The translations under genes and the position numbers were made by a program. The notes under the pieces are model-generated. The model searched no databases. It was not told the origin of the DNA and saw nothing but the letters and a program-made list of their open reading frames with translations. Positions 29,287 to 42,800 of a stretch of 64,000 bases of DNA are shown in pieces; position 1 is the stretch's first letter, and the number at the start of each line of letters is the position of its first letter. Origin of the DNA: Saxidomus purpurata (lineage: Eukaryota > Mollusca > Bivalvia > Venerida > Veneridae); NCBI GenBank assembly GCA_022818135.1, contig JAFMSR010000002.1:41147869-41211868 (forward strand). The letters are read 5' to 3'.

Positions 29287-30283
29287 AGACCTCTACAATT
29301 TAATAAGTGATGTCAAAAATTAAGGTGCATTTCAGCTGTTTTTAAGAGCTCTGTAATTGAATTGAAGAGGTCTCTAATTGATTTGAAGACCTCTGTAATT
29401 GTTTTAAAGCTCGCTACACCTTAAATAAGAGAGGTCTGGAATTCAAATAGAGACATCTCTAATTAAATTTGAGTGTAGTGAAAATCAATTTTAGATATCT
29501 TGAATTCATGCCAAATTTACATATACTCAATTATTTGAAGAGGTCTTTAAATATTTGAAGAGCTCTGTGAGATATTTGGAGATGTCTATAAATCAGTTAA
29601 AGATATCAAAAATTCGTCAGTAGCGCGGTTTAAATCAATTGATTTGGAGATATCTAGAATTCAATTGAAGAGGTCTCTATTTGAATTGGAGACCTCTGTT
29701 ATTGTTTTACAGCACGCAAGAAATAAATTAATGATATCAAAACTTGTTTTTGAGAGGTCTATAATTGAATTGTACCGCGCTTCAATTGTTTTATTTGAGA
29801 GCTCTCTATTTCAAGGTTGTTAATGGATTGCGATTAACAATATTGACGCACGGTACAATTCAATTATAGACTCAAATATTTAAATACCTCTTCAAATACT
29901 TTATTATATGTAGATTTGGCATGTATTAACATCGAATTCAAGATATCTTAAATTGAATTTCACCGGGATCAACTTGATTAAGAGAGGTCTCTAATTGAAT
30001 TCAAGACCACTATAAATTATTTTTAGCGAGTTATAAACAATTAAAGATGTCTTCAAATCAATTAGAGACCTTTTCAAACCAATTGCAGAGCTCTTAAAAC
30101 AGCTGAATTACAACTTAATTTTTGCTCTGCAATAAATTAATTGCACACTTTAAACCAATTTTTGACATCAAAAATTGAATCAGAGAGCTCTCCAAATATT
30201 TAAAGACCTCTCTATTACAATTATTGCGCGCAATAATCATTTGGAGATATCTCGAATTGAATGCGAATTCTTTGAAGAGCTCT
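29287..30283. repeat. Array of AGANNTCT octamers with ~21-bp phasing
   Basis: I count 23 octamers AGANNTCT in 1 kb (AGAGCTCT, AGAGGTCT/AGACCTCT, AGATATCT, AGACATCT/AGATGTCT), where about 0.25 is expected by chance. Spacings are mostly 20-22 bp or multiples, for example 29345, 29366, 29387 and 29648, 29669, 29690. Between octamers lie AT-rich spacers such as AATTGAATTGA. Some phased slots hold CG-rich words instead (TAGCGCGG 29621, TACCGCGC 29773, TGCGCGCA 30225). The left and right halves are partly inverted copies. Confidence 0.85.
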
Positions 30284-30712
30284 CCAAACATTTGAAAGTT
30301 TCAAATTGAAACCTTATGTCAATATGTAGATTTGGCGTTCCATACGGAAGGAGCTACTTTTCCGATATTAAAGCACTCGAATATTGACTATAGAAATATA
30401 CCATAGGCATACTAGAATAGTATTTATCTATTGATACTCCATTTATTACTGAAAGATGTGATCATAAGTATATTGGTATTGAAATCGAATTTAATTAAAT
30501 TTTGTCTTTAACATTTCCCTAAGTAGTTTATTTTATGTTTTTCATTGAAGTGATTTTGAATGTCAGTGGTTACTGTGCACTGTAAGTGGGGAAGGTGTAA
30601 CCGATCTGCGGTGGGAATTTATTTAGTGTTTGTACACCTAAAATCAAGGGACGCAACTAGGATGAGTTGCCTTTCTTAGCATAACAGGTGGCGTTGTTAG
30701 GTCGCCATGATT
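30284..30712. other. CFAP52 proximal upstream region
   Basis: Unique-looking sequence between the octamer array and the X-box. The transcription start should lie near its end or just after, but no TATA box is evident at the expected place. Confidence 0.3.
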
Positions 30713-30727
30713 GTTACCGGTAGCAAC
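30713..30727 (+). promoter_or_regulatory. RFX X-box upstream of CFAP52
   Basis: GTTACC, a 3-bp spacer GGT, then AGCAAC: both halves fit the X-box consensus RYYNYY N1-3 RRNRRY. It lies 82 bp before the CFAP52 ATG. RFX transcription factors bind X-boxes close to the start of ciliary genes in many animals, and CFAP52 is a motile-cilium gene, so position and gene agree. Confidence 0.7.
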
Positions 30728-30808
30728 CAGTAAATTTCGAAGTTGTGTGTGTTCGTGTTAGAAAGACAAGGAGGTGTAATACAGTTTTTTGACCCTCCTT
30801 TATAGAAA

Positions 30809-30881
30809 ATGGAGCAGCAACAAGTTGAGGACACTTTTGAAGTGCCAAGGCTTCAATTAGAATCGGTTATTGGATTCAATG
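30809..30881 (+). CDS. CFAP52: CFAP52 exon 1
   Basis: 24 codons plus one base, ending IGFN-G with donor G/GTAATT. Exon 2 is 3.3 kb away because intron 1 holds a 1.2-kb transposon that begins 28 bp after this donor. Confidence 0.9.
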
Positions 30882-33800
30882 GTAATTAATAATATCGGCA
30901 TATTTTTTTGGAAGTGTCTAGAGAACCGGAACCGGTTCCCTAGACAGCGACCTTAGCGAACCGGAATTAATATTCGGACGAATTATTTGGCGTGTTGTTA
31001 TGGCACGTTTTTGATCAGCTATATAAACAATGCATATGTTGATTATTATTGTTTCTTAAATATGTAATTGGAAGAGGAATATTTAGAGATCCTTCCTAAA
31101 ATTATGACATGAAAGACTTAACGCAGTATTAGTATTAGAGATTAGAATGCGAAGGAGAGCGTTTAGTTATAACTAATGAATAGCTTGAAACGAAAGCACA
31201 TTTTTCTGTAAATGTTTTTGATTTTATGTAATATATGCTAGAGAGAAACATTAAACCTAAATATACATAAGCTTTGCTTTCGTTTTCATTATGTCACATC
31301 CAGGCTACCCACGAGGGCTCTGATCAGGCCCGTCGACCCTATTAAGAGTCGTTTGCCCTGAAAGGACTGTTTTCAGAGCCTCTGGTTCAGGAAGGCATGA
31401 CTGATGCTGTCGGTGAACTTAAAGTCAACTCTCTTCTAACCACCATCCGTCTGTCTAAACGTCATTGTTCTTAACTCTGGACCATGTGACCATATTTTGT
31501 CAAGTGGGAGTTTCAACAAGGTCTTGTTAAGGCGTCTGCATAACTTGTATCGACGTTGATGACAATGGAAGAGGCTCTCAAATACGTGCTGAACACCACA
31601 GCTGCGGAATTCTTTCTTATATCAAGTAGGGCATGGGTAACTGATGATTGTTAAATTTTTCTATATCATTTTTCCTATCTGTATGAAGACTGTATGAAGA
31701 CTATGTCAAACCGCCAGCTTCCACCTGCGTAACTTCTGCAACAACCCGACGACTTTTAATCCTCCTGTTCCATGTGCTTCACCGCGAAATGGTTGATCAT
31801 TGTATAGACTACCATTTCGCCAGCGTACACACAGACATCATATTAAAACCGGAAGTGCGGAAGGCGAAGGAGATCAATTTGACAATCGACACTTGAAAAC
31901 TAATGCAAATAAACTGAAATACCACATTTTTCTTGTTTAAATGGAAGTTTTCCTTTATAATTATTAAATAATCTATTTTCTTATCCAATTACCTGTAATA
32001 TATGCAGGAAAACAATTCGGTTCGCTAGTGTATAGACGGATATAGGCTAGAGAACCGATTCCGGTTCGCTAAGGTCGCTGTCTAGGGAACCGGTTCCGGT
32101 TCTCTAGACACTGCCTATTTTTTTAGCACATTGATGTTTAGTGTAGTCACGGTAGAGAACAGACATGTAGAGTAGCATCAGGCCATTTTTAACCAGTCAG
32201 TTAAGCTTTTTATAGTGCAAATTTTGAAGTGTTTACTTTTAAGTGAGTCTAAATTATATAGTAAATATTAAAGTAACATTTTTTTCTTGTATCTTTTTCT
32301 TGAATCTACAATTTTTTTTACTGATAAACCTTCTAATTGGGAGATATTGACATATGAATTCAAATGTTTTAGTGTAGAATATAGAGAAATGGTGGCTAGC
32401 CTACTGGCTACATAGTGATAGCATAAACAACAGGATGTTCTTAACAGCAACTGGAAAGTCAAATAATTGTTACATTATATAAAATGCGCTGAGCAGATCT
32501 CGAGATGTTCCACGTACCACTCAAGTTACAAACTATAGTGCACGGGCGTAAACATACGACACACCAGGCTACATGTAACATTTTCAAATTAACATAAATA
32601 ATAAAGGGATGTTTTCTGTCACAGTGATTAAAATATATACTTAGGCGAAACAATTACCAATACAATAAATCTATTGTAAGGAGCTGGGGCCATTTAAACG
32701 CATTTGCTATATCTGAGATATGTTATATTGATATGGCAAATAGAGTTCATCTTTAGAAATTATATCGTCAAGCCAAGTTTTTCTACCTAATATAACTATT
32801 TTATCAACTTACATTTATTTTCAACAGATAGATATTCTTCAGTGTTAAGTCTTTGATTAAATTCTTTTTCAATTGATTGCAAGTAATTTCTGGTATGCCA
32901 CACTGTAATTATTTGTAGCTTCTCAATTTGTTGATGGACTCAACAGCCTCAACTTTGATAATTTCATATTTTCCCTGTCATTCCATGGTAATGTATGACG
33001 GAGAAAACTATTCTTGGCCGACACTGACAGGTTTTTCCTGAATTCTGCTAACCAAATTCAAGCTGATAACAGAAATGAAAAATTTATCATTTGTTACATT
33101 CACTTTATTCTAATACATATACCAACTTGACTAACCCTTTAGAACTGATTTTTAAACATGTTAAATACTAAAATTTAATAAAGAATACAGATAGTTATGC
33201 TTAAAAATTTGCAGGACTTAATAATAAATGCTATTTCCTGCATTAGATTTGTAATTTAGCATAATGAACATTTATATTTGCACAACCAAGCCTTTGCAGT
33301 TAGTTTATATCTGTCAATAGGGGGAAAAAAACCATACAACAACAAATGGATTGAAAATGTCTGGCATGCCAGACAGGGTTATAATTTGAAATCAAGGTGT
33401 AAAAGTATATAACTTTTATAGGACTAGAAAACAGTATTGAAGACCGAAAGTTTACTATAATGAATAAGTTCATGTTAGAACATAGAAATGCGTTTCTTAT
33501 AACCAAGATTTGGACGTATCAGAGTTCATTTTATCTGACAGCTTTTGAATATACAGCAGAAAATGGGGTCAGAAAAATTAGTTCCTTATAACTGAGAATT
33601 AATTCCTTTTACCCAAGTTTGCTGTAAGTGAGTTCTATGTAAATGGCATTTTAAGCTGAAACACCCACATCTGCTAACACTTTGACTTGTAACTAAAAGC
33701 TATGTTTATTACCTGGCCTGTGTTTGTGTGCTATTGTGTTAAAGTAAATGGTAGATCTTGAAATATTATAGTTTGAAAATTAAATATATGCACTGTGTAT

Positions 33801-36800
33801 AGAGTACAACATCTCAGGAGCAAACACCCGTGTGTTTGTTGAGGTTTTGTTCTAGAGAGGTCAGTTCCTTAAATAATTGACACAAAAGAAAATGTGTTTC
33901 TTTTAAGGGAGGTTGTTGCTCTAGAGAGGTGTCTTTTGGGAGGTTGGGCTGTATGTAATAAATTATGATCCCTCAATTTGGGGGAAATTTAACGTGATAG
34001 TTGTTTAAACGGGAAGCAAAAGTCCTGGTGTCTATATAGTCTCATTTTGGTGAAAATTGCATAATTAAAAAAAAATGTTTGGGAAGAAACCCTATACTGG
34101 CCCCTGACATATTAGGTCCTATTAGGAATAGTAGAAATTGTTAGAGATAAATCTAATTGTTTTATTTTAGGGACTGTTACCCAAGGTTTAAAGGTTCACC
34201 CTGATAGGCAGCATATCATATACCCACTTGGATGTGCAGTTGTAATCGAAGATATTAGTGGAAATGGTAAACCATGCTTGCTCTGGGGACACACAGATTA
34301 TGTAACATGTCTTGCCGTGTCAAACAAAAATGGAGATCTTCTTGCATCTGGACAGAAAACACATATGGGTTTCAAGGTATGCATTGTTATGTTTGGTTCA
34401 TATTTGTGATTGTATGTTGCAGTCAGGTGGATTCATACAAGTAGTTTGTCTGTGAGACTGTGAATAGTTCTTAAAGATACCAATGTGTGTCTCAGTTGAC
34501 TGTCTGCATGTCTAAGATTTCATTGCGGGAACCATTGCATTGATTGATCTTTCCATCTTGCACTTAACTGCCACACTAAGTCCTCGTTGATTTATGGAGA
34601 TATTGTACTACACATAATTATTCATTTGATGAAATTTACATGTGGTTGGTTTACAATGTACCGTATTGAAAATGTCACTTAATGAAATGCGTCATGTTTT
34701 TTATTCCAGGCTTGTGCGATTGTTTGGGACTATAGAGCACAGAAAGCACTTTACAAATTAGAATTGCACAAAGTTAATATTCAGGCTGTAGTTTTCTCAC
34801 CCAATGATCTGTACCTTGCTTCCCTTGGCGGTTGTGATGATGGAAGGTTGGTCTTTTTCTTACAAATTCACAAAACTATGTCATAGTACTTAATAACATT
34901 TTCCTTTCTTTTTTTCTTTTGGGTGGTGGGGGGGGGGGGGGCAGGGGGAACTTACAAGTGAGTATAACAATCCATCAACTTGTCTGGATGTAATGGATAA
35001 TTGTTTTGCATACTTCCTTATATTTCATCTGTAGTCGTAAAACTTTCTAGAACAAAAATACTGGGTTAAATGTTTCTGTCATAACCTGGTTAAGTGCATC
35101 AGTTTAAAATTATCCAGAATATCAAGTTGTTTTGTACATATAGTAGGTAATTGAAGATATTTGAATTGATGTATGTATATTTAAACCTATGAATTGTGAT
35201 ATTGATACCCAGTTTCTTTGTTTGGGACATATTTGTAAGTTACAGTTGATATTTGATTTGTCTATTACAGTGTTGTGATTTGGAACATGAGGGATGGACA
35301 GCCAATTTGTGGTAGTCCAGCTCAGGTTGAGAGTGCTGGTGATACGTCATGTATCAGCTTCTCTAACAATAGAGATGATGTGTTTGTGACTGGTGGAGAG
35401 TAAGTTTGATTTGAAATATACTTCACAGATTCTAATACTAACTAACTAAATAACTGAGCTCAAGTCGTGACACATTAAAGTTCATAAAAGTGAGCCTATT
35501 GGATAGTACATGTATTAATTATTAAAGGCACTTCAAAGGATGGAGGGTCAGCCATCATGAGACATAGAGCTAGCTAGCTATAGCTATTGTAATATTTCTT
35601 CATTTTAATTCCTTTTCTAGTGGAACACTACGTGTGTGGGAATTAGACTTAGAGAACAGAAAAATACGACCATCTGAGGTAAACATGGGACAGATCAAGA
35701 GAAAGATACTGTGCATATCGGTAAGTTGTAAACACCTGGAAAAGGGATGCTTTTTCAGTTGATAGTTTTAACAAAGAAATAGTGTATTTACAATTTTGTG
35801 CAAAAAAACTCAGAAAACATTACTCAGAATCTTAAACTAAAAATATAATAAGAGTTTAATGTTCCATTAGTGAGATGCAGAGATAGGATGGTCTGTGACA
35901 GTCCCATTTGCCATGTCCACATGCCTAACAAATTAACAATAGCTCCTCTGAAATGTGAAGTCAGAGTTTGATTAAACTTTTAAGAACCCAATTTTAAATA
36001 TTGATGTCTACTAATTTTATCCTTTTGATAAGTCAATTCAGAATGTGGTCAATCCTTTAAATAATGGTCTGTTACCTAGTGTCTGACAGTGTTGTTTATT
36101 GACTTTGATTAGATGGTTGATGTTTATAACATAAAGACAGTAGATCAGGGGTCAGAGGCTTTGGGCTTTTACGTCTTGTTCCGTCATTCACAGAACAAAA
36201 CAGATTTCACTCTCTATGGTCATCAAAGTTTATTTTAAGATTGTATGAATTGTGATAACTTGGTAAGTTGATTGCATCTACTGATTTTTAGTCAGTTGGT
36301 CAAAGATTAGTTATAACATCGAAAATCAGAGTCAAAAATGTAAAAAGAGGCTGTTATGATATATGGCCCCCAGCATTCAGTGGATGGTGAGTATACAGGT
36401 CAAGGCCACAGGATCTTTAACATAGAAAAAAGGTTTTCCTCACAAACTGGAGAAATAACTTTACATGGTCATGCCCATTTCTTGGAAGATCTTTGTCATC
36501 AATTTTCGATTTTTCAAAACATTTGCCTCAGCTTGGTGTCAAGTTATCACCATTGATTTAAGTGTGTTTCAACTCAACTCCGTCGTTAAATAAAGTATAT
36601 TGAATTGAATTGAATTGAATTGATAGCATTCTCTCTGTCAGCATACTCAGAATTGTGGACTAGAATCTGGTTTTAACTGATTAAAATTCAATTAAAATGA
36701 TTGGCATTTATTTCTTAGGTACTGCTTTGGGCACATGACTTGTACCAAATGTTTTAATTACAGATGGATGATTCAAACCCAGAGAGTCCTTTCTTCTACT

Positions 36801-39800
36801 GTGGAACATCAACAGGTGATGTTCTAGCAATCAACATGAAATCAAAGCTCTTCCAGTCCCAAACCCAGGCTAAGTTGAATTTTGCAATGGGAGTTACAGC
36901 ACTAGCACACCTGAAAAACAGTAACTTCCTTGTTGGGAGCGGTGCTGGTGAAGTTTGTGAGCTCAAGTTCCCAACCCCTGGTGACAACAAGGGCAAAGGT
37001 GGACACAAAGCGTCACCCCCAAAGGCAAAAGTGATCAGGTATGACTTATTTTCCAAGCACCACAGATACAGTACTGCTGTGCTATCTTTGAGGCACTTCC
37101 TGTTCCAAATGCCCTTGTATACAGAGATGTTCTTCCCCATGTTCTCTTGATTCCTGTGCACTCAAGTAAATTGTCAAAATTATTTTATAAAACAAAGTGA
37201 TCGTCCCTTAATATTTTAGCTTTGAACAGTTAGGATTCACACACATAGTCTGGTCACACAATGAAATGATTAGATTGATCATTGCCTCTGAAACTTGTAA
37301 GAATGTTGAGCTAAGGTTATTTTACCTTACCTTGTGTACAATTCAAATTTTCCTTCTGTCTTCAAGCTTTTTTACACTTTGAGATGGTTAAATTATCTAA
37401 GAAACATTTAATAGTTTGACTTAGTTTTGTTTCCTCAATTTACTGAGCAGTATGAAAAAGGATACTTAAATTATTTAAGATGTAATTACAGGAAATATTT
37501 TTTTTCTGTATCATTTAACTTGCAAATATATTTAATCTTTTAATTAATATTCTAATGAATATATATGTAAATATTTTAAGAACATGGAAAGATGAAACTG
37601 TGAAGATTGCAAAAAATGCCATCACATCCATAGCTCTTAGAGGAGCAGGTCATCAGGTAATGAAATTTTCAAACATTTTAATATAATTATGAAATAGCAG
37701 ATTAGAGTGGATGGTTACAATATACATGTATGTCGTGCTTTCAGTAATTTACTGTATATGTTTGTAATATAACATTCCTGATTATGATATATTTTATACA
37801 TTTGTATTTCAAATAAAAAATGTTTCAATTGCATATACAAACATGTTAACTCTAGAATACTGTGTCAGTCAGCTGGTCAGTTACTAGTGTTACAAATTGT
37901 AGGAAAAAAAGACCTGACAAAATGATTCCAAACCATCTTAAAGGGACATATCCTATAACTGATGCCGAACAAATAACCTCCAAAATATAAATAATATAAT
38001 CTTTGGAGTATTATAACTCAACCTAAAAGTTTCAACTCTGCATTCCAGTCATTATCGATAAAATCAGGGGTTTAAAATATGCTGCAGTACTGTAAACCAT
38101 TCAATAATCTATGCAGAGTTGTTGTTGTACAACTAATTGGTGGATGTGATTTATAACAGCAAGCATCTATATCGATTAATTGTGCTAAAATGGGGCATTT
38201 TTCAATAGATGTTCTTCTTTAAAAATGTATTTATTATTTTGCGTTCATTGAACATTATTTATGTTTCGAGAAAATAATCTGCTAGATGTAGGGAGTGCCC
38301 CTTTAATTATTTGGAAATGATACCTCTGAAATAATATTTTCAACCTGAAAATTTTGCTATTTTGCTGTTTTTATGAATAATGCTGTACATGTTTATTTAA
38401 TCAATGGGTTAAAATATTAAATTGCTATATTTATTTGCAATGGATTGTTTTAAAGAAAAAGGATGCTAAAAAATTATATATGTATAATACACTTCCATAG
38501 GCTGACTTAATTGTAGTTAAATTGACTGATGGAAACAATATTTAAATCCCAAGATCAATTGTTATGTAATGTTTATATTTTGTTTAAAATTCAAATGAAT
38601 TAATACCATATGTGCATGTATTTCAGTTCTTTGTCGGCACTTCAAATGCTCGCATATACAAGTTTGGGTATGAAAGTTGCAGCAAGTCTGGTGATGTCAA
38701 GTTTGATACCTGTGAACTCATAAAAACCTGCCACTCAGATAGGGTCAATGATATTGTTTTTCCACCGTAAGTAAAATAGAAATATTCTTGAAACAGAAGG
38801 GATCTTTTTTTTATAGAGAAAGATACAGTTGTGCAATGTAAGCCTAACTTAATGGTGATTTAATGCATGATCTGCATATTGTCAAGATTTTTAGCTTTAC
38901 TATGCAAAAAAGAGAGAGGGCTATTACAGTCACTTTTGCAGCGGCTTCGGTGTTGGAGCTTCAGCAAAAGTTTTGCATCCAAGGTACTATCATGGACAGT
39001 TACCACTTCTGGAATGATTTGAAACTTTATAAAAGTCTTAGGTGGTGTCAGACTGTCAAGTTAGATAACTCTTGTATGAATTTAATTCAAATTATGGCCC
39101 GTGTTTGGCTTAGAAAGTCTGGTTAAAATTTTGTATATAAGGTGCTATCATGCACACATCTCACTGAACCAGTTATGGGATTGATATAAAACTTCAATAC
39201 AGTCTTCAGTGGTATCAAACAATTAGATTAAACTGACTGAATTTACAACAAATTATGGCCCTTGTTGAAGTTAGCAACTTTGGTTCAAGTTTTGCATGCA
39301 AGATACTATCGTGCACAAACTTCAGTAGCCATTTATTGTAGTTATTTGAAATCTAGCTGTAGTGTTCAGGGGTACTAGTATCAAACAAGTTAGTTACCAT
39401 ACACACATTTTGACCTTTGTTTTGATGTTTACAATTTTTTAAGTCTCTACTTAGAAACTCTACAGAATTTTGTTTTGCTATTTACTGATTAAAAATTTTG
39501 TTTTATTGGCAAGCACTGAGAATAGTCAAGCATATTTGCTGTCTTACGAACATCTCTTGTGTACTCCATGATGACAGTTAAAGTATGATTAGGCTGAAAA
39601 GGACAAATAAATACCCTATATCAAGTTCTTTTGTATTTATCTAATTTTAAATTTTTTTCATGAGAAATGAAATTCACAAAATGTTACTGCACTGGTAATG
39701 TTTACCCATTTCTGTCATTTTCTACATCCTCTTTGTATGCTTATGTCCACGCATGATTTAAATATTGAAAAATGTTTTAATATAGATCAAAATCAAATGA

Positions 39801-42800
39801 CATTATGGATAGCTCACCAGTATAGTTTATAAAATGCAGCTTGGTATGATGCTTTTATGTTACCATGGTGTTTTTGAAAATAACTGATATACAAACATTA
39901 CCATTAATTTATAATCAATTAATAGTTAACGTGAATGGCAGTAATTACATTCTTTAAAGTTGATCTTATTCAGGAGAACATCAGAATTGATTATCACTTG
40001 TCAGAAAGAACAGATTCGGATCTGGGCCACAAGAAGTATGAAAGAGTTAAAGCGACATGTTGTACCAAACATGTCATGCAATGCTCTTGCTCTGGCTTGT
40101 CAGGGACAGGCAATTGTTACAGGTAATTTAATTGATATTTGATTTACTTTCTAACAACCAATAATGAATTAGGTCTAAGTGTGTAAAGATGAAAAGCTGA
40201 AAAGCTGATGTGTGTTAACTTCCCTGAATACAGGCATAGAAATTAGCATTTAGTCAGTAAAATATGTATAAAGTCAGTGAGAACTGTCTTTGGGGCAGTG
40301 TAGTTTTAAGTGCAATATTAAGTATTTATTAAAGATTCGTGTCTTTTGTGTCAGTTTATTTCAAAAGCTGATTTCATTGACTTGAGTAATTGAATAAATG
40401 GATAGTTGTTTGCCTGAGTTTTATTTGATAAATAATTTGTAAACTTTAAAGTCCTGCTGTTTCCATGAAAGAAATTGTATATATTCAGCTCATAAGATAA
40501 AAGAGGGTTGTTAATAAAGTTGTGTGATTCAGATGCAAGATTAGCTCAAATGCTATGCACGGGTAAGATCTATCCATAATGAGAGCCACTCTTGCATCTG
40601 GATGACATTTGACCCTTTAATAAATGCTGTGTTCAAAATGATGTTTGAAATAGAAAAAAAAATGCAAGTTATGCAGCATTGTTTATTGACGTCATTCCAA
40701 AAATAAGATCATGTAAAAGCAACATTATAAATGCCACAGATATGCAAGAATCTTGTATGGTCCAACAAGAAGTACCTTTACAAAAAGGGTACTGTCATAC
40801 AGTGGTTAAATATTGTACTAGATTATGTTAGTAACTTAATCTATCAGCAAGTTTTTACAGAAAATTTAGATGTATCAATATTTGGTATTTGATAAAACAG
40901 TTATCTCTTTCAGCCTGGGATGATGGGATTATTCGTGTATTTGGCTTCAATGGAAAGGCTGGCAATGATATCGTCATAAAAACAGAGATCCACAATGCTC
41001 ATAACAAAGGTGTTTCAGCTATAGCATGTACCCAGAATGAAGGTTGCGGCAGTGACTGGGATTTCAAAATTGTATCGGGCGGAGGTGAAGGTGTGGTTAG
41101 AGTCTGGAAATTACGTTATAGCGGACATGGGGATCCAACCTACGATCTGCTTCAAACTCTTAAGGAACATAAAGGATCAGTATCTGATATCAGAATCCGT
41201 AAAGATGGCAATGAATGTGTATCATCCAGTAATGATGGAACAAGCATCATTTGGGACTTGCGGTGAGTTACTTTACAATAAACAATGTTTGTATTATGGC
41301 TTTGAGTTTTAAATATATGGAAAAAAGCAAAATTAACTTTAACAATGTGCATAGGGCTCAACTTAAAATTGCACATATTCTATCTGCATTGCCTAGTGCA
41401 CCTCTACCAAGATACTTCAAATCATGACCCCCGGGTCAAAATTTACCTGCCTGGGGTCAATAGGCTTATATATAGGGGATAACTTTAAAAATCTTCTTCT
41501 CTGAAAACAGAAGGCATATACCTTACGTATTTAGCTTGTAGCATTGTCTAGTTGACCTCTACCAACTTTGTTCAAATCATGACCCTCGGGTCAACTTGAC
41601 TTCACAAAGGCTTATATAGCGGAATCTTAAAAAATCTTCTTGTCTGTAAATCACAAGGCCTAGAGCTTAGGTATTTAGATGTAGCATCGTGTAGTTAACT
41701 TCTGTGAATAGTGTTCAAATCATGACTTCCTGTTCAAAATTGACCCATCTTGTGATGTGATTGTTGACCTTGTATTGTAGCCAATGGTAGCCTGGTGAGC
41801 GTTATAAGGCCATCTTGTTTGAAATTATTCATTGATATATGTGCATGCTTCAAACTGCCAATTTTAAAAATGGTAATATTAACTCTTGTTCTGTTTAATA
41901 GTAAGCTATGCAGAAGTCAGATTGTCTTCGCTAACACACTGTTTAAGTGTGTATGCTACAACAAAGATGAGACACAGATCTTTACCAGCGGTACTGACAG
42001 GAAGATTGGCTACTGGGAATGTTACGATGGCTCACAGATCCGAGAACTGGATGGTTCTAAAACTGGAGCTGTAAATGCAATGGACATTTCTGATGATGGA
42101 CAGTACTTTGTCACTGGAGGAGATGATAAATTATTAAAGGTATAAATGTTGTTAAGGGTAGTCTTGTCTTAATAGTTTTAAACTAGTATAATAAATTTAA
42201 AAGAAAGATAGACATGGCAGAACTGAGGTTTTTGACGACTGTGTGGTTCAGTTGATGTAAGTCTTTTGTGTTTAGAGGTTTTTTCTCATCCCAACTAAGT
42301 TGAGAACATTTAGAGTTTTGTCAAACTCTGTATAAACTTTCAGGAAGATTTGTTTCAAACTTTTACAGCTGTGAATCATGTTGTAAAGGTTGACTGTTTC
42401 TACCAGAATTTAAAATTTCTTTTCATCAGTGCAAGTGATATACATCACTTTGGAGTTAGGAAAAGCAGTAAATACTTGTTAACCACAAAAGCTGTAGGCT
42501 TGAGTGGTTTATAACTGAGCATCAGAATGACCAACATAATGTTTATTAGGGGATAAACAATGTTTCTAAAGGACATTATTTTGATTCTAACAGGACCAAA
42601 ACATTGATTGTTGCATAATTTACAACCCCTGTTATCTTTTCTTAAAGTTACAAATGGATAAACCCATGTTAGAATTCGGGGTTTAACAGTAATAAACAGA
42701 TACATTTGTTTTTTGTATTACGTGTTTTCTGTAAATAAAGTTTTGATTTGATGTTTCCGCAGGTCTGGGAGTACAACCAGGGAGAAGTTATGGCAGTTGG

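Noticed and set aside
36796..37161. 121-codon antisense frame
   Set aside because: Shadow of CFAP52 exon 6 on the opposite strand.
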